This document shows, in pieces, positions 1 through 6,755 of a stretch of DNA of 11,061 bases. Under the pieces are notes generated by a model. The model was not told the DNA's origin. It ran no database searches and saw only the letters and a program-made list of their open reading frames with translations. A program made the translations under genes and the position numbers. Numbering within the stretch: position 1 is the stretch's first letter; every line of letters begins with the position of its first letter. This DNA is from Pseudomonadota bacterium (GTDB taxonomy: Bacteria; Pseudomonadota; Gammaproteobacteria; Pseudomonadales; Azotimanducaceae): contig JAQBYL010000105.1 in the NCBI GenBank assembly GCA_027622495.1, positions 1 to 11,061 of the forward strand. The letters are read 5' to 3'.

Positions 1-104
1 TTTTGCGCCGGCGCGATGCCTTTCCTGGTGAGCTGCATCAGTGGATCAAAGCCCATACTGAGAACCGGTTCCTGCCTTATGGCAGTCTTCTGGATCGCCT
101 GTAG
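1..104 (+). CDS. 3' end of an unidentified protein (partial, cut by the window edge)
   Basis: The reading frame starting at position 3 is open from the window edge to a TAG at 102-104 and gives 33 residues ending in FLPYGSLLDRL. The composition is mixed and charged like a real soluble C-terminus, and its codons end mostly in G, C or T, as in the neighbouring genes. A second frame beginning at position 1 is also open (to a TAA at 148-150), but it is hydrophobic and cysteine-rich and runs through the likely hisB promoter, so I prefer the first. I do not recognise the protein. In related genomes mutY or an AsmA-like gene is often found upstream of hisB, but nothing visible here supports either. 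Confidence 0.45.
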   Translation, partial: LRRRDAFPGELHQWIKAHTENRFLPYGSLLDRL

Positions 105-123
105 CGGACGAACACCCTATACT
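95..123 (+). promoter_or_regulatory. Possible sigma-70 promoter for hisBA
   Basis: TATACT at 118-123 differs from the -10 consensus by one base. The hexamer 17 bp upstream (TCGCCT, 95-100) matches the -35 consensus at only three of six positions, so this rests mainly on the -10 box and on the AT-rich 70-base gap before hisB. A start near 130 would give a leader of about 45 nt. Confidence 0.35.
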
Positions 124-164
124 TGCGCGGTTTTTTTAGACTCTCTTTAACTCATTTTAAAACC

Positions 165-170
165 GGGGAC
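165..170 (+). promoter_or_regulatory. Ribosome binding site of hisB
   Basis: GGGGAC lies five bases before the ATG at 176 and is the only purine-rich Shine-Dalgarno-like stretch in the leader. It supports this start. Confidence 0.5.
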
Positions 171-175
171 TGGCA

Positions 176-772
176 ATGGGCACGGCCCGCAGCGCAAGCG
201 TCAGACGCGATACCAGCGAAACGCAGATTCAGGTTGACCTGAACCTTGATGGAAAGGGCGACAGTCATCTGTCTACCGGTCTGCCATTCTTTGAACATAT
301 GCTCACCCAGATTGCCCGGCACGGCCTGTTTGATCTGAAGATCAACGCAGTGGGTGATCTGGAAATCGATGCTCACCACACGGTAGAAGATGTTGGCATC
401 GTGCTGGGCCAGGCGTTCAAACAGGCGATTGGTACTAAGGAGGGCCTCACCCGTTACGGCCATGCCTATGTGCCGCTCGATGAAGCACTGTCTCGGGTGG
501 TGGTGGATCTGTCGGGCCGGCCGCATCTTAATTATGACGTGGCCTACACGCGTGCGCGGATCGGCGATTTTGATGTTGATCTGCTGCGCGAATTTTTCCA
601 GGGTTTTGTCAATCACGCGGCGATCACGCTGCATGTAGACAACCTGAAAGGCGATAACGCCCATCACCAGGCAGAAACCCTTTTCAAGGCATTCGGCCGG
701 GCGCTGCGGATGGCAGCATCACCCGATCAGCGGATGAGCGGCCAGATCCCGTCTACCAAAGGGTCGCTGTAG
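176..772 (+). CDS. hisB: Imidazoleglycerol-phosphate dehydratase (HisB, monofunctional)
   Basis: The protein catalyses the sixth step of histidine biosynthesis, dehydrating imidazole-glycerol phosphate to imidazole-acetol phosphate in the cytoplasm. It has 198 residues, the usual length of the stand-alone enzyme; the histidinol-phosphatase domain fused to it in E. coli is absent. Both halves of the duplicated fold carry their metal-binding signatures: FFEHML around residue 41 with DAHHTVEDVG at 66-74, and NHAA near 147 with NAHHQAE at 161-167. PLDEALSR (100-107) and the terminal PSTKGSL are also family-typical. The ATG follows a GGGGAC ribosome binding site. The gene ends one base before hisA, so the two are almost certainly co-transcribed. 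HisH, which usually lies between these genes in gammaproteobacteria, is not present. Confidence 0.97.
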   Translation: MGTARSASVRRDTSETQIQVDLNLDGKGDSHLSTGLPFFEHMLTQIARHGLFDLKINAVGDLEIDAHHTVEDVGIVLGQAFKQAIGTKEGLTRYGHAYVPLDEALSRVVVDLSGRPHLNYDVAYTRARIGDFDVDLLREFFQGFVNHAAITLHVDNLKGDNAHHQAETLFKAFGRALRMAASPDQRMSGQIPSTKGSL

Positions 773-773
773 G

Positions 774-1523
774 ATGCTGCTGATTCCGGCCATCGACCTG
801 AAGGATGGTCAGTGTGTGCGGTTGAAACAGGGGCGCATGAGTGATGCGACCGTGTTTTCTGCTGACCCGGTGGCGATGGCTGAACACTGGGTTCAGAAGG
901 GTTGTCGCCGCATGCACCTGGTAGACCTGGACGGTGCGTTTGCCGGGCAACCCAGGAACCGCGATCTGATCGCAGCCATCACCCGCGCCATTGATCCGAT
1001 CCCTGTTCAGGTGGGCGGTGGGATCCGTGATCGGGCAACGATCGAAGCTTATTTCGAGGCAGGGATTACCGCTGTCATTGTGGGCACCAAAGCGATCCAG
1101 GACCCGGCATTCCTGACCGAGGTTGCGCAAGCCTATCCTTACAAAGTGATTCTGGGGCTCGATGCGCGAGCTGGTCAGGTTGCCACCCACGGCTGGGATA
1201 CCACATCAGATATAAGCGCTGTTGATCTGGCCGTGCGGGCGGCAAGCCTGCCGATCGCGGCTATTGTGTATACCGATATCGACCGTGACGGCATGCTCGC
1301 TGGTGTGAACGTTGAGGCAACGCTGGATCTGGCTGCAGCCTGTGGCGTACCGGTTATTGCGTCGGGCGGTGTGAGTGATCTGAAAGACGTTCAGGCGCTG
1401 GTAACAGCCTGCCAGACGCGTGGTGTGAGCCTCTTCGGTGCGATCACTGGCCAGGCGATATATGCCGGAACTCTGGATTTTGCTGCCGGGCAAGCACTGC
1501 TCGATCAATCACTTCAGGCATAG
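774..1523 (+). CDS. hisA: ProFAR isomerase, phosphoribosyl-formimino-AICAR ribotide isomerase (HisA)
   Basis: HisA converts ProFAR to PRFAR by an Amadori rearrangement, the step before HisH/HisF. The 249 residues form the expected single TIM barrel. The general acid/base pair is visible as D8 (IPAIDLKDG) and D130 (ILGLDARAG). The phosphate-binding loops QVGGGIR (79-85) and IASGGVSDL (195-203) are intact, as is the late motif GAITGQAIYAGTLD (222-235). The start ATG sits one base after the hisB stop, with only AGG as a weak ribosome site, which suggests translational coupling. There is no hisF downstream: the last 80 bases overlap the 3' end of yibQ on the other strand. The conserved C-terminal motif lies inside that overlap, so the HisA end is genuine. 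Confidence 0.97.
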   Translation: MLLIPAIDLKDGQCVRLKQGRMSDATVFSADPVAMAEHWVQKGCRRMHLVDLDGAFAGQPRNRDLIAAITRAIDPIPVQVGGGIRDRATIEAYFEAGITAVIVGTKAIQDPAFLTEVAQAYPYKVILGLDARAGQVATHGWDTTSDISAVDLAVRAASLPIAAIVYTDIDRDGMLAGVNVEATLDLAAACGVPVIASGGVSDLKDVQALVTACQTRGVSLFGAITGQAIYAGTLDFAAGQALLDQSLQA

Positions 1524-2289
1524 GCTGCGCCGACTCGTCTGGGTCATCTTCTTGACCTGCCTGCGATCTGACAAGCGAACTCACCAGAACCATGCGTATG
1601 TCTTCAGGCAGGTTTTCCAGTTGTGCTGCCAGATAAGCCAGACTGGCCGGATGCGGATGTGCGATCACCACCGCCTGGCCGTTTTTTCTGGCGATGGTCA
1701 GGGCACGCTCGAATTCGCGCCCGATCTGCTCTGGCGTCGGATCATGATCCAGGAACACATCGCGTTGCACGGTGGGCACATTGAACTCACGCGCCACATC
1801 AGATGCCACGGTTAAGTGTGTTGTGCGGCTGTCTAGAAAGTACAGGCCGCGGGCATGGATCCCTTTCATCAGCATCTGCATCGACTCACTGTTCTGTGTG
1901 AGCAGACTGCCGGTGTGATTGCTCAAACCGCGGGCTTGGGGCACCCGGGCGAACGCCTCGGAAAGGGTTGTGTCGAATGCCTGGGCGGTCATGCCGAGCA
2001 TCAGCATTCCGGGCTCCATTCGCACGCGTGAGGTGGGGCGGGACTGCATGGGCTGATGCACGATCACTTCCCATCCAGCGGCTTCAGCAAGCTGTGCGAC
2101 CTCGCCTGCATGTGGTGCCAGCGGCAGCACAGCAACGGTCATTACCCCTTTCAGGCTCAGAACCTGCCTGCTACGCTCGAGGTCGTACCCCATGTCGTCT
2201 ATCACAACAGCCAGATCGGCGGCGATCGCGGGGCACGCCAGCAGGCAGAACAGACTGGCTTTGAAAAAGAAGTTGTGAAGAGGCCTCAT
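1444..2289 (-). CDS. yibQ: Divergent polysaccharide deacetylase family protein (YibQ-like, periplasmic)
   Basis: This is a 281-residue exported protein of the divergent polysaccharide deacetylase family (Pfam PF04748 as I recall), a NodB-like fold whose substrate is not established. Residues 1-23 form a signal peptide with a hydrophobic core and a likely cleavage after AIA. Family motifs follow in order: VVIDDMGYD (28-36), VAVLPLAPHA (52-61), VIVHQPM (75-81), SNHTGSLLT (123-131), FLDSRTT (151-157), RDVFLDHDP (176-184) and IAHPHPASL (209-217). The Asp and His residues are candidate metal ligands. I chose the ATG at 2289 because it begins the signal peptide; TTG at 2298 is an alternative, and an ATG at 2397 would add 36 residues read inside ctpA. 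It starts 22 nt after the ctpA stop. Residues after about 240 form a charged tail outside the domain, and the last 25 are antisense to hisA. Confidence 0.9.
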   Translation of the reverse strand: MRPLHNFFFKASLFCLLACPAIAADLAVVIDDMGYDLERSRQVLSLKGVMTVAVLPLAPHAGEVAQLAEAAGWEVIVHQPMQSRPTSRVRMEPGMLMLGMTAQAFDTTLSEAFARVPQARGLSNHTGSLLTQNSESMQMLMKGIHARGLYFLDSRTTHLTVASDVAREFNVPTVQRDVFLDHDPTPEQIGREFERALTIARKNGQAVVIAHPHPASLAYLAAQLENLPEDIRMVLVSSLVRSQAGQEDDPDESAQPMPEVIDRAVLARQQNPEFRHISPGQ

Positions 2290-2311
2290 GCGATCCAAGG
2301 TTGCGCGCCTT

Positions 2312-3484
2312 TCAGGGATCCAACTGTGCACGGAGTCTCTCTTCGCCGATGTTTCTGAGCACCAAGACCGCTTCGGCGAGAACCCTTCCCTCATCATCGG
2401 TCACCGGCAGTGGTTGGTGTGCCTGGATACCGCTTTCATGTATCGACAGGCCATTCGGGGTGAAATAGTAGGCGGTTGTCAGTTTGAGGGCTGCGTCGTT
2501 CGAAAGGCGCAGGACTCTCTGAACAGATCCTTTGCCATAGGTGGTGGTGCCGAGCAGAGTTGCACGGCCATGGTCTTTAAGCGCACCGGCTACCACTTCG
2601 GCTGCAGAAGCAGATCCTTCGTTGATCAGTACCACTACCGGTGAACCGTTCAGCAGGTCTATGTTGTCGGCACGGTACTGCGTTTCGGTGCTGGGCAGCC
2701 TGCCTTTTGTCGATACGATCATACCTTCATCGAGCAGCGCATCCGCCACTGCAACCGATTCGTCGAGGATGCCGCCAGGGTTGTTGCGAAGATCCAGAAC
2801 CAGCCCGGTAACAGCCTGTTGCGTGATCAGATCATTTAGTGCCTGCACAAAATCCACACCGGTACTGGATTGAAACGAAGAGATTCGCGCGTAGGCAATA
2901 CCGGGTTCCAGCCAGCGCATCGCAACACTGGGAATCTCGATTTTTGATCGTTCCAGGTAGACGTCGAAGGCCTCGATCCCGGACCTGGCTATTCGCACGT
3001 GAACTTCGGTTCCGGGTTCGCCTCGCAGGTTCCTGACGACCTCACGCAGGCGCGCGCCTTTGAGAGATGCATGATCGATTTCAATTATTCGATCGCCGGC
3101 CTGTATACCGTTTCGCTGGGCGGATGTGTTGTCTATAGGACTAACCACTGTAAAAAATCCGTCTTCCAGGTTGATCTCTACACCGATACCACCGAATTCG
3201 CCGCTGGTTTCGACCCGAAGTTCGTCCAGATCATCACGATCAAGATAGCGGCTGTGTGGATCGAGACCGGCGATCATGCCATGCAGGGCATCGGTAAAAA
3301 GTTCTTCGTCGCTCACTTGAACCACGTAGTTCTTTCTGATGTGGGCGGCGACTTCGCTGACGGTTTTAGCGTCCAGGACCTGCTGAAGGTGATTCTGACG
3401 CCACATGAAAAGACTCAAACCACCAGCGACGCCGGTGACCATACTGATCACGATACCAAGCAGAATGAGGGGGCGCAGGTGCAT
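2312..3484 (-). CDS. ctpA: S41 family carboxy-terminal processing protease with PDZ domain (CtpA)
   Basis: This is a periplasmic serine protease of the C-terminal processing peptidase family, which trims or degrades exported proteins; in several bacteria it degrades peptidoglycan hydrolases. The 390 residues show an N-terminal membrane anchor or uncleaved signal (about 5-26), a helical cap with GLDPHSRYLD (73-82), a PDZ domain (about 95-170, with FGGIGVEI and IQAGDRI) and the protease core. The Ser/Lys dyad is intact: S293 in NEGSASAAE and K318 in TYGKGSVQ, 25 residues apart as in E. coli Prc. DLRNNPGG (231-238) and TPNGLSIHESGI (342-353) are also family-typical. It lies between envC and yibQ and is short compared with some relatives of about 435 residues, chiefly at the ends. 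I see no clear ribosome binding site in the 47-nt gap after envC. Confidence 0.94.
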   Translation of the reverse strand: MHLRPLILLGIVISMVTGVAGGLSLFMWRQNHLQQVLDAKTVSEVAAHIRKNYVVQVSDEELFTDALHGMIAGLDPHSRYLDRDDLDELRVETSGEFGGIGVEINLEDGFFTVVSPIDNTSAQRNGIQAGDRIIEIDHASLKGARLREVVRNLRGEPGTEVHVRIARSGIEAFDVYLERSKIEIPSVAMRWLEPGIAYARISSFQSSTGVDFVQALNDLITQQAVTGLVLDLRNNPGGILDESVAVADALLDEGMIVSTKGRLPSTETQYRADNIDLLNGSPVVVLINEGSASAAEVVAGALKDHGRATLLGTTTYGKGSVQRVLRLSNDAALKLTTAYYFTPNGLSIHESGIQAHQPLPVTDDEGRVLAEAVLVLRNIGEERLRAQLDP

Positions 3485-3531
3485 CGTTCGAGTGTAGAAG
3501 CTTCGCCGTTAAACCGCTAGCAACGCAGCTG

Positions 3532-4686
3532 TCAGCGCCTGGCGAGCCAGGTAATCGGATCTTTCGCTTTGCCGTCGACGCGGACCTCAAAGTACAGACC
3601 ACTGTCTGTTTTGCCACCACTGTTTCCGGCGTGAGCGACGACTTCACCGGTTTCTACCCAGTCACCAACACTTTTGGTCAGATCGTCGACCTGGCCGTAC
3701 AGGGTCATGTGGCCATTGCCGTGGTCGATCACGGTCAAAAGCCCAACACCGCGCAACCAGTCCGAATACACCACCCTGCCGCGTGCCACGGCATTAACCG
3801 GTGTGCCGGCTTTGGCTTTGAACACCAGGCCATGCCACACCAGACGACCTTCAGATCGTGGATTGCCGTAGGTGTGAAGGAGAGGCGCATTGATCGGCCA
3901 GGGGAGCCTGCCTTTGCGTTGCGAAAACTGACTGCCATCCAGTTCCTGGCTGCGCCGTTGCAGTTCAGCGAGCAGGTCGGTCAGCCGCTGCTGGTTAGCC
4001 TTGATGCGGGCGAGTTCATCTTCGGCGCTGATGACTTCAGTTTCGAGTTCGGCGAGCAGTGCCATGCGTTTGCTGCGTTTGCTCTGCAGGGCGACCTGTT
4101 GCAGCTGCAGTGTCTTCTGCTGTTCTGCCTGCGCGGTGTATTGTCTGCCTTCTTCAGTCTGGTTAGCCTCGATACTCGCCAGGGTTTGCTGGTAGCTGTC
4201 GAGGGTAGAAAGCCGGGCGTTGCTGAAATACCGGTGATATAACATCATCCGTTCAATGGTTTCTGGCGATTCCTGGTTCAAGACCAGTTTGACGTAGTCC
4301 TGGCCATTCAGACGATAGGCCGCTGCCAGGTGTTCGGTTATCCGTCTTGCCTGTTCAGCGCGCTGTTGTTCAAGCTCGCGTCTTTTACTGGCGAGCTCTG
4401 TCTGGCGGGTAGCAATAACGTTGAGCTTGTCAGTTGCCTGCGCAACACCACGGCTTAAGCCTGCTACTTCGCGGTCGCTCTCGGCGACTTCCTGCACCCA
4501 GCGGTTACGTTGTTTTTGAGCATTGCCCATCCAGGCGCTCAGCTCATTCAGCCGTTCCGTGAGTTTTTTTAGTTGCTGCTCGGTTGCACCTTTGTCGACT
4601 GCTGCGCCAAGTGCGGTTTTAGATGCGGCGACGGATCCCAATACACACAACAGTATGATGAGCCATCTGATGAAGATATTGTGCAT
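3532..4686 (-). CDS. envC: Murein hydrolase activator EnvC (degenerate LytM/M23 domain, coiled coil)
   Basis: EnvC is the periplasmic activator that FtsEX recruits to switch on cell-wall amidases at the division septum. The 384-residue product has a signal peptide (about 1-29), long heptad-rich coiled coils (about 35-125 and 160-250) and a C-terminal LytM domain (about 270-382). The M23 zinc ligands are replaced: the usual HxGxD is WHGLV at 284-288, YxHL is YGQV at 330-333, and HLHFE is GLYFE at 363-367. This loss is normal for EnvC and marks it as a regulator rather than a hydrolase, so it is not a pseudogene. I chose the ATG at 4686 because a good GAGGG ribosome site lies eight bases upstream; a TTG one codon earlier is less likely. 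It starts 11 nt after gpmI. Confidence 0.94.
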   Translation of the reverse strand: MHNIFIRWLIILLCVLGSVAASKTALGAAVDKGATEQQLKKLTERLNELSAWMGNAQKQRNRWVQEVAESDREVAGLSRGVAQATDKLNVIATRQTELASKRRELEQQRAEQARRITEHLAAAYRLNGQDYVKLVLNQESPETIERMMLYHRYFSNARLSTLDSYQQTLASIEANQTEEGRQYTAQAEQQKTLQLQQVALQSKRSKRMALLAELETEVISAEDELARIKANQQRLTDLLAELQRRSQELDGSQFSQRKGRLPWPINAPLLHTYGNPRSEGRLVWHGLVFKAKAGTPVNAVARGRVVYSDWLRGVGLLTVIDHGNGHMTLYGQVDDLTKSVGDWVETGEVVAHAGNSGGKTDSGLYFEVRVDGKAKDPITWLARR

Positions 4687-4694
4687 CAAGCTTA

Positions 4695-4699
4695 CCCTC
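4695..4699 (-). promoter_or_regulatory. Ribosome binding site of envC, overlapping the gpmI stop codon
   Basis: Read on the minus strand, TGAGGG joins the gpmI stop (4700-4698) to a GAGGG Shine-Dalgarno that ends eight bases before the envC ATG. It favours ATG 4686 over TTG 4689 and suggests coupling of envC translation to gpmI. Confidence 0.7.
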
Positions 4700-6251
4700 A
4701 GGCGCGCTGCTGCTCCCAGATCCGCACAAGCGATTGCCCCGTCATCTCACTCGGCGGTTCGAGGTGCATCAGATGCAGCAGGGTCGGTGCTACGTCGGCC
4801 AGAGCGCCATCCTCAAGCAGCTTGATTGATTGCGGTCCGTAATACAGGAGCGGAACCGGTTCGCAGGTGTGCGCGGTATGGGCCTGACCAGTCTCGATGT
4901 CGCTCATCTGTTCCACGTTTCCGTGGTCGGCGGTAATGAGCATCTGGCCGTTAATGCGCTTCAGCGCCTCGCTTACCCGGCCCAGGCATCGGTCGAGCGT
5001 CTGCACAGCCTGCACGGCAGCTTCGAATACTCCTGTATGACCGACCATGTCACCGTTTGCATAGTTGCACACGATGAGGTCATACGATTGTGACTCGATT
5101 GCGTTGACTAGTTTGTCAGTCAGCTCTTCGGCACTCATTTCTGGTTTGAGATCGTAGGTCGCTACATCTGGACTCGGCACAAGGATGCGGTCTTCACCGT
5201 CGAACGGCTCTTCGCGTCCGCCCGAAAAAAAGAACGTCACGTGAGCATACTTTTCGGTTTCGGCAATCCTCAACTGGTTTTTGCCCAGAGCTGCCACATA
5301 TTCACCGAGCGTGTTGGTAACGACTGGAGGTGAAAAAGCGCAAGGCAGATCAATGTCGTCTGCATAACGGGTGAGCGTAACAAAGTCCACCACGCGAACA
5401 ACTGAGCGACGTGTAAAGCCTGCAAAGTCAGGTTGGGACATTGCGCGGGTGAGCTGCCTCGCCCGATCGGCGCGGAAGTTCATGAACACCACCATGTCTT
5501 GCGGCTTTAACGCGACCGGTATTTCGTTTTGTGGATGAACGGATGTGGGTTGAACGAATTCATCACTTTCGTCGCGTTCGTAGGCGGCGTCGAGCCCTTG
5601 TGTTGCGGACCCTGCATGGAAGGGCGCTTCGCCGCGCACGATCAGATTGTAGGCCCGCTCTATTCGGTCCCAGCGTTGGTCACGGTCCATGGCGAAGTAG
5701 CGACCGCAGATTGAGGCGACTCGACCGACACCCAGTTCTGCGAACAACGCTTCGGCCTTTGCGAGTGTCGCGCGCGCACTGCGCGGCGGTGTATCCCGGC
5801 CATCCAGAAACGCGTGCAGATAAACGGTTGAGATGCCTCGGTCTGCAGCGATTCTGATCAGTTCCAGAATGTGATCTTCGTGGCTGTGCACGCCGCCCGG
5901 AGACATCAGACCCATGATGTGCAGCGCACCACCTGACTTTTTGAGCTTGCCGAACCCTGAGTTCAGAGTTCGATTGCGGGCAAATTCCCCGTCGGCGATG
6001 GCCTTGCTTACGCGGGTGAGATCCTGGTACATCACCCTGCCACTCCCCAGCGTCATATGACCGACTTCTGAGTTGCCCATCTGACCGTCGGGCAGGCCCA
6101 CATCAGAACCGGAGCCGGATATGAGGGTGTTGGGGCAACTGGCGAGCAGCGCATCCCAGTTGGGGGTTGCCGCTGCTGCGATGGCGTTGTGGTCGCTCGA
6201 CTCGCTATGGCCGAACCCGTCCAACACAATCAGGACTGTAACATTGCGCAT
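4698..6251 (-). CDS. gpmI: 2,3-bisphosphoglycerate-independent phosphoglycerate mutase (GpmI/GpmM)
   Basis: The enzyme interconverts 3- and 2-phosphoglycerate in glycolysis and gluconeogenesis using two manganese ions and a phosphoserine intermediate. The 517-residue length matches the family. D11 in VLDGFG and the catalytic serine S61 in QMGNSEVGH are present, as are DGRDTPPRSA, GRYFAMDRD, NFRADRARQLTRA, EKYAHVTFFFSGG, NYANGDMVGHTG and TADHGNVE, which together supply the metal and substrate ligands. The ATG at 6251 starts directly before the first beta strand (VTVLIVLDGFG). A longer frame back to 6371 would run through the divergent promoter region and into the rhodanese gene, so I rejected it. 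No clear Shine-Dalgarno precedes this start. It heads the gpmI-envC-ctpA-yibQ operon; the pairing with envC is widely conserved. Confidence 0.97.
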   Translation of the reverse strand: MRNVTVLIVLDGFGHSESSDHNAIAAAATPNWDALLASCPNTLISGSGSDVGLPDGQMGNSEVGHMTLGSGRVMYQDLTRVSKAIADGEFARNRTLNSGFGKLKKSGGALHIMGLMSPGGVHSHEDHILELIRIAADRGISTVYLHAFLDGRDTPPRSARATLAKAEALFAELGVGRVASICGRYFAMDRDQRWDRIERAYNLIVRGEAPFHAGSATQGLDAAYERDESDEFVQPTSVHPQNEIPVALKPQDMVVFMNFRADRARQLTRAMSQPDFAGFTRRSVVRVVDFVTLTRYADDIDLPCAFSPPVVTNTLGEYVAALGKNQLRIAETEKYAHVTFFFSGGREEPFDGEDRILVPSPDVATYDLKPEMSAEELTDKLVNAIESQSYDLIVCNYANGDMVGHTGVFEAAVQAVQTLDRCLGRVSEALKRINGQMLITADHGNVEQMSDIETGQAHTAHTCEPVPLLYYGPQSIKLLEDGALADVAPTLLHLMHLEPPSEMTGQSLVRIWEQQRA

Positions 6252-6264
6252 AGTGTGAAGATGC

Positions 6265-6280
6265 CCGCCGGTTCTGGCGG
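6265..6280 (-). repeat. Short inverted repeat in the gpmI leader
   Basis: CCGCC and GGCGG flank a six-base loop and would form a 5-bp GC-only hairpin in the gpmI 5' untranslated RNA, 13 bases before the start codon. It could affect translation, but a stem this short may be chance in GC-rich DNA. Confidence 0.35.
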
Positions 6281-6283
6281 CGC

Positions 6284-6312
6284 ATTCTAACACTATCCTA
6301 TGTATGTATAAT
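6284..6312 (-). promoter_or_regulatory. Candidate promoter of the gpmI operon
   Basis: On the minus strand TAGAAT (6289-6284) is one base from the -10 consensus. The hexamer 17 bp upstream (ATTATA, 6312-6307) is a weak -35. The predicted start near 6277 gives a leader of about 25 nt. It shares its bases with the divergent rhodanese promoter. Confidence 0.4.
6285..6312 (+). promoter_or_regulatory. Candidate sigma-70 promoter of the rhodanese-secB operon
   Basis: TATAAT at 6307-6312 is a perfect -10 box. TTCTAA at 6285-6290, 16 bp upstream, matches the -35 consensus at three of six positions. Transcription would begin near 6319, about 20 nt before the rhodanese ATG at 6339. Confidence 0.6.
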
Positions 6313-6338
6313 TGCGCCGTTTTTACACGAGATGGCCT

Positions 6339-6755
6339 ATGGAACAGGTGTTCGAGTTTGTCGGTGCCCACCCGATTCTGATTGGAACCTTTGCGATCCT
6401 TTTAGCGCTCTTCATCCGCAACGAGATGACCCGCGGCGGGCATTCGGTGAGTGCGCAGCAGCTGGTTGATCTGGTCAACCGGGCGGGGGCCGTGGTGGTT
6501 GATGTGCGGGACAAGAAAGAATTTGCCACCGGCCATATCGTTGACGCGATCAACATACCGCTGGCGGCGCTTGAAACCCGCATGAAGGAACTGGAAAAGA
6601 AAAAGGACAAGCCCATCGTGATCGCCTGCAAGATGGGTCAGCACTCGGGTTCGGCCGGCACCATGCTGCGTAAGAATGGCTTTACCGACGTCCGCCGCCT
6701 GACCGGTGGAATCACCGAGTGGCGAAACCAGAACCTGCCCGTGGTCCGCTCATGA
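6339..6755 (+). CDS. yibN: Membrane-anchored rhodanese-like domain protein (YibN family)
   Basis: This is a 138-residue protein with one N-terminal transmembrane helix (about 10-27) followed by a single cytoplasmic rhodanese domain. VVVDVRDKKEFATGHI (52-67) and LTGGITEW (121-128) are the standard rhodanese signatures. The active-site cysteine is C97 in the loop CKMGQH, where the last position is His instead of the common Arg. Such proteins can carry persulfide sulfur, but the partner is unknown. The ATG at 6339 gives the membrane helix at the expected place; a TTG at 6312 lies within the promoter -10 box. As in E. coli, the gene is divergent from gpmI-envC. Its stop overlaps the secB start by four bases (ATGA). 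The glutaredoxin gene that normally lies between yibN and secB is absent. Confidence 0.9.
   Translation: MEQVFEFVGAHPILIGTFAILLALFIRNEMTRGGHSVSAQQLVDLVNRAGAVVVDVRDKKEFATGHIVDAINIPLAALETRMKELEKKKDKPIVIACKMGQHSGSAGTMLRKNGFTDVRRLTGGITEWRNQNLPVVRS

Noticed and set aside
5..14. GCGCCGGCGC palindrome
   Set aside because: It lies within the partial coding region and is short; likely a by-product of GC-rich codons.
131..137. Run of seven T after a GC-rich stretch, resembling an intrinsic terminator for the upstream partial gene
   Set aside because: I could not find a complementary stem before the T-run.
152..667. 171-residue open frame on the minus strand opposite hisB
   Set aside because: It is entirely antisense to a well-conserved gene, has no ribosome site and no recognisable motif; long antisense frames are expected in GC-rich coding DNA.
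2290..2397. Upstream ATG giving a 317-residue YibQ
   Set aside because: The extra 36 residues overlap ctpA, are not conserved-looking, and would place the signal peptide internally.
3631..4242. 203-residue open frame on the plus strand opposite envC
   Set aside because: Shadow of the envC coding frame with no family signature and implausible residue composition.
3532..4686. Loss of all zinc ligands in the EnvC LytM domain as a sign of a pseudogene
   Set aside because: EnvC proteins are normally degenerate at these sites and act as amidase activators; the frame is intact and full length.
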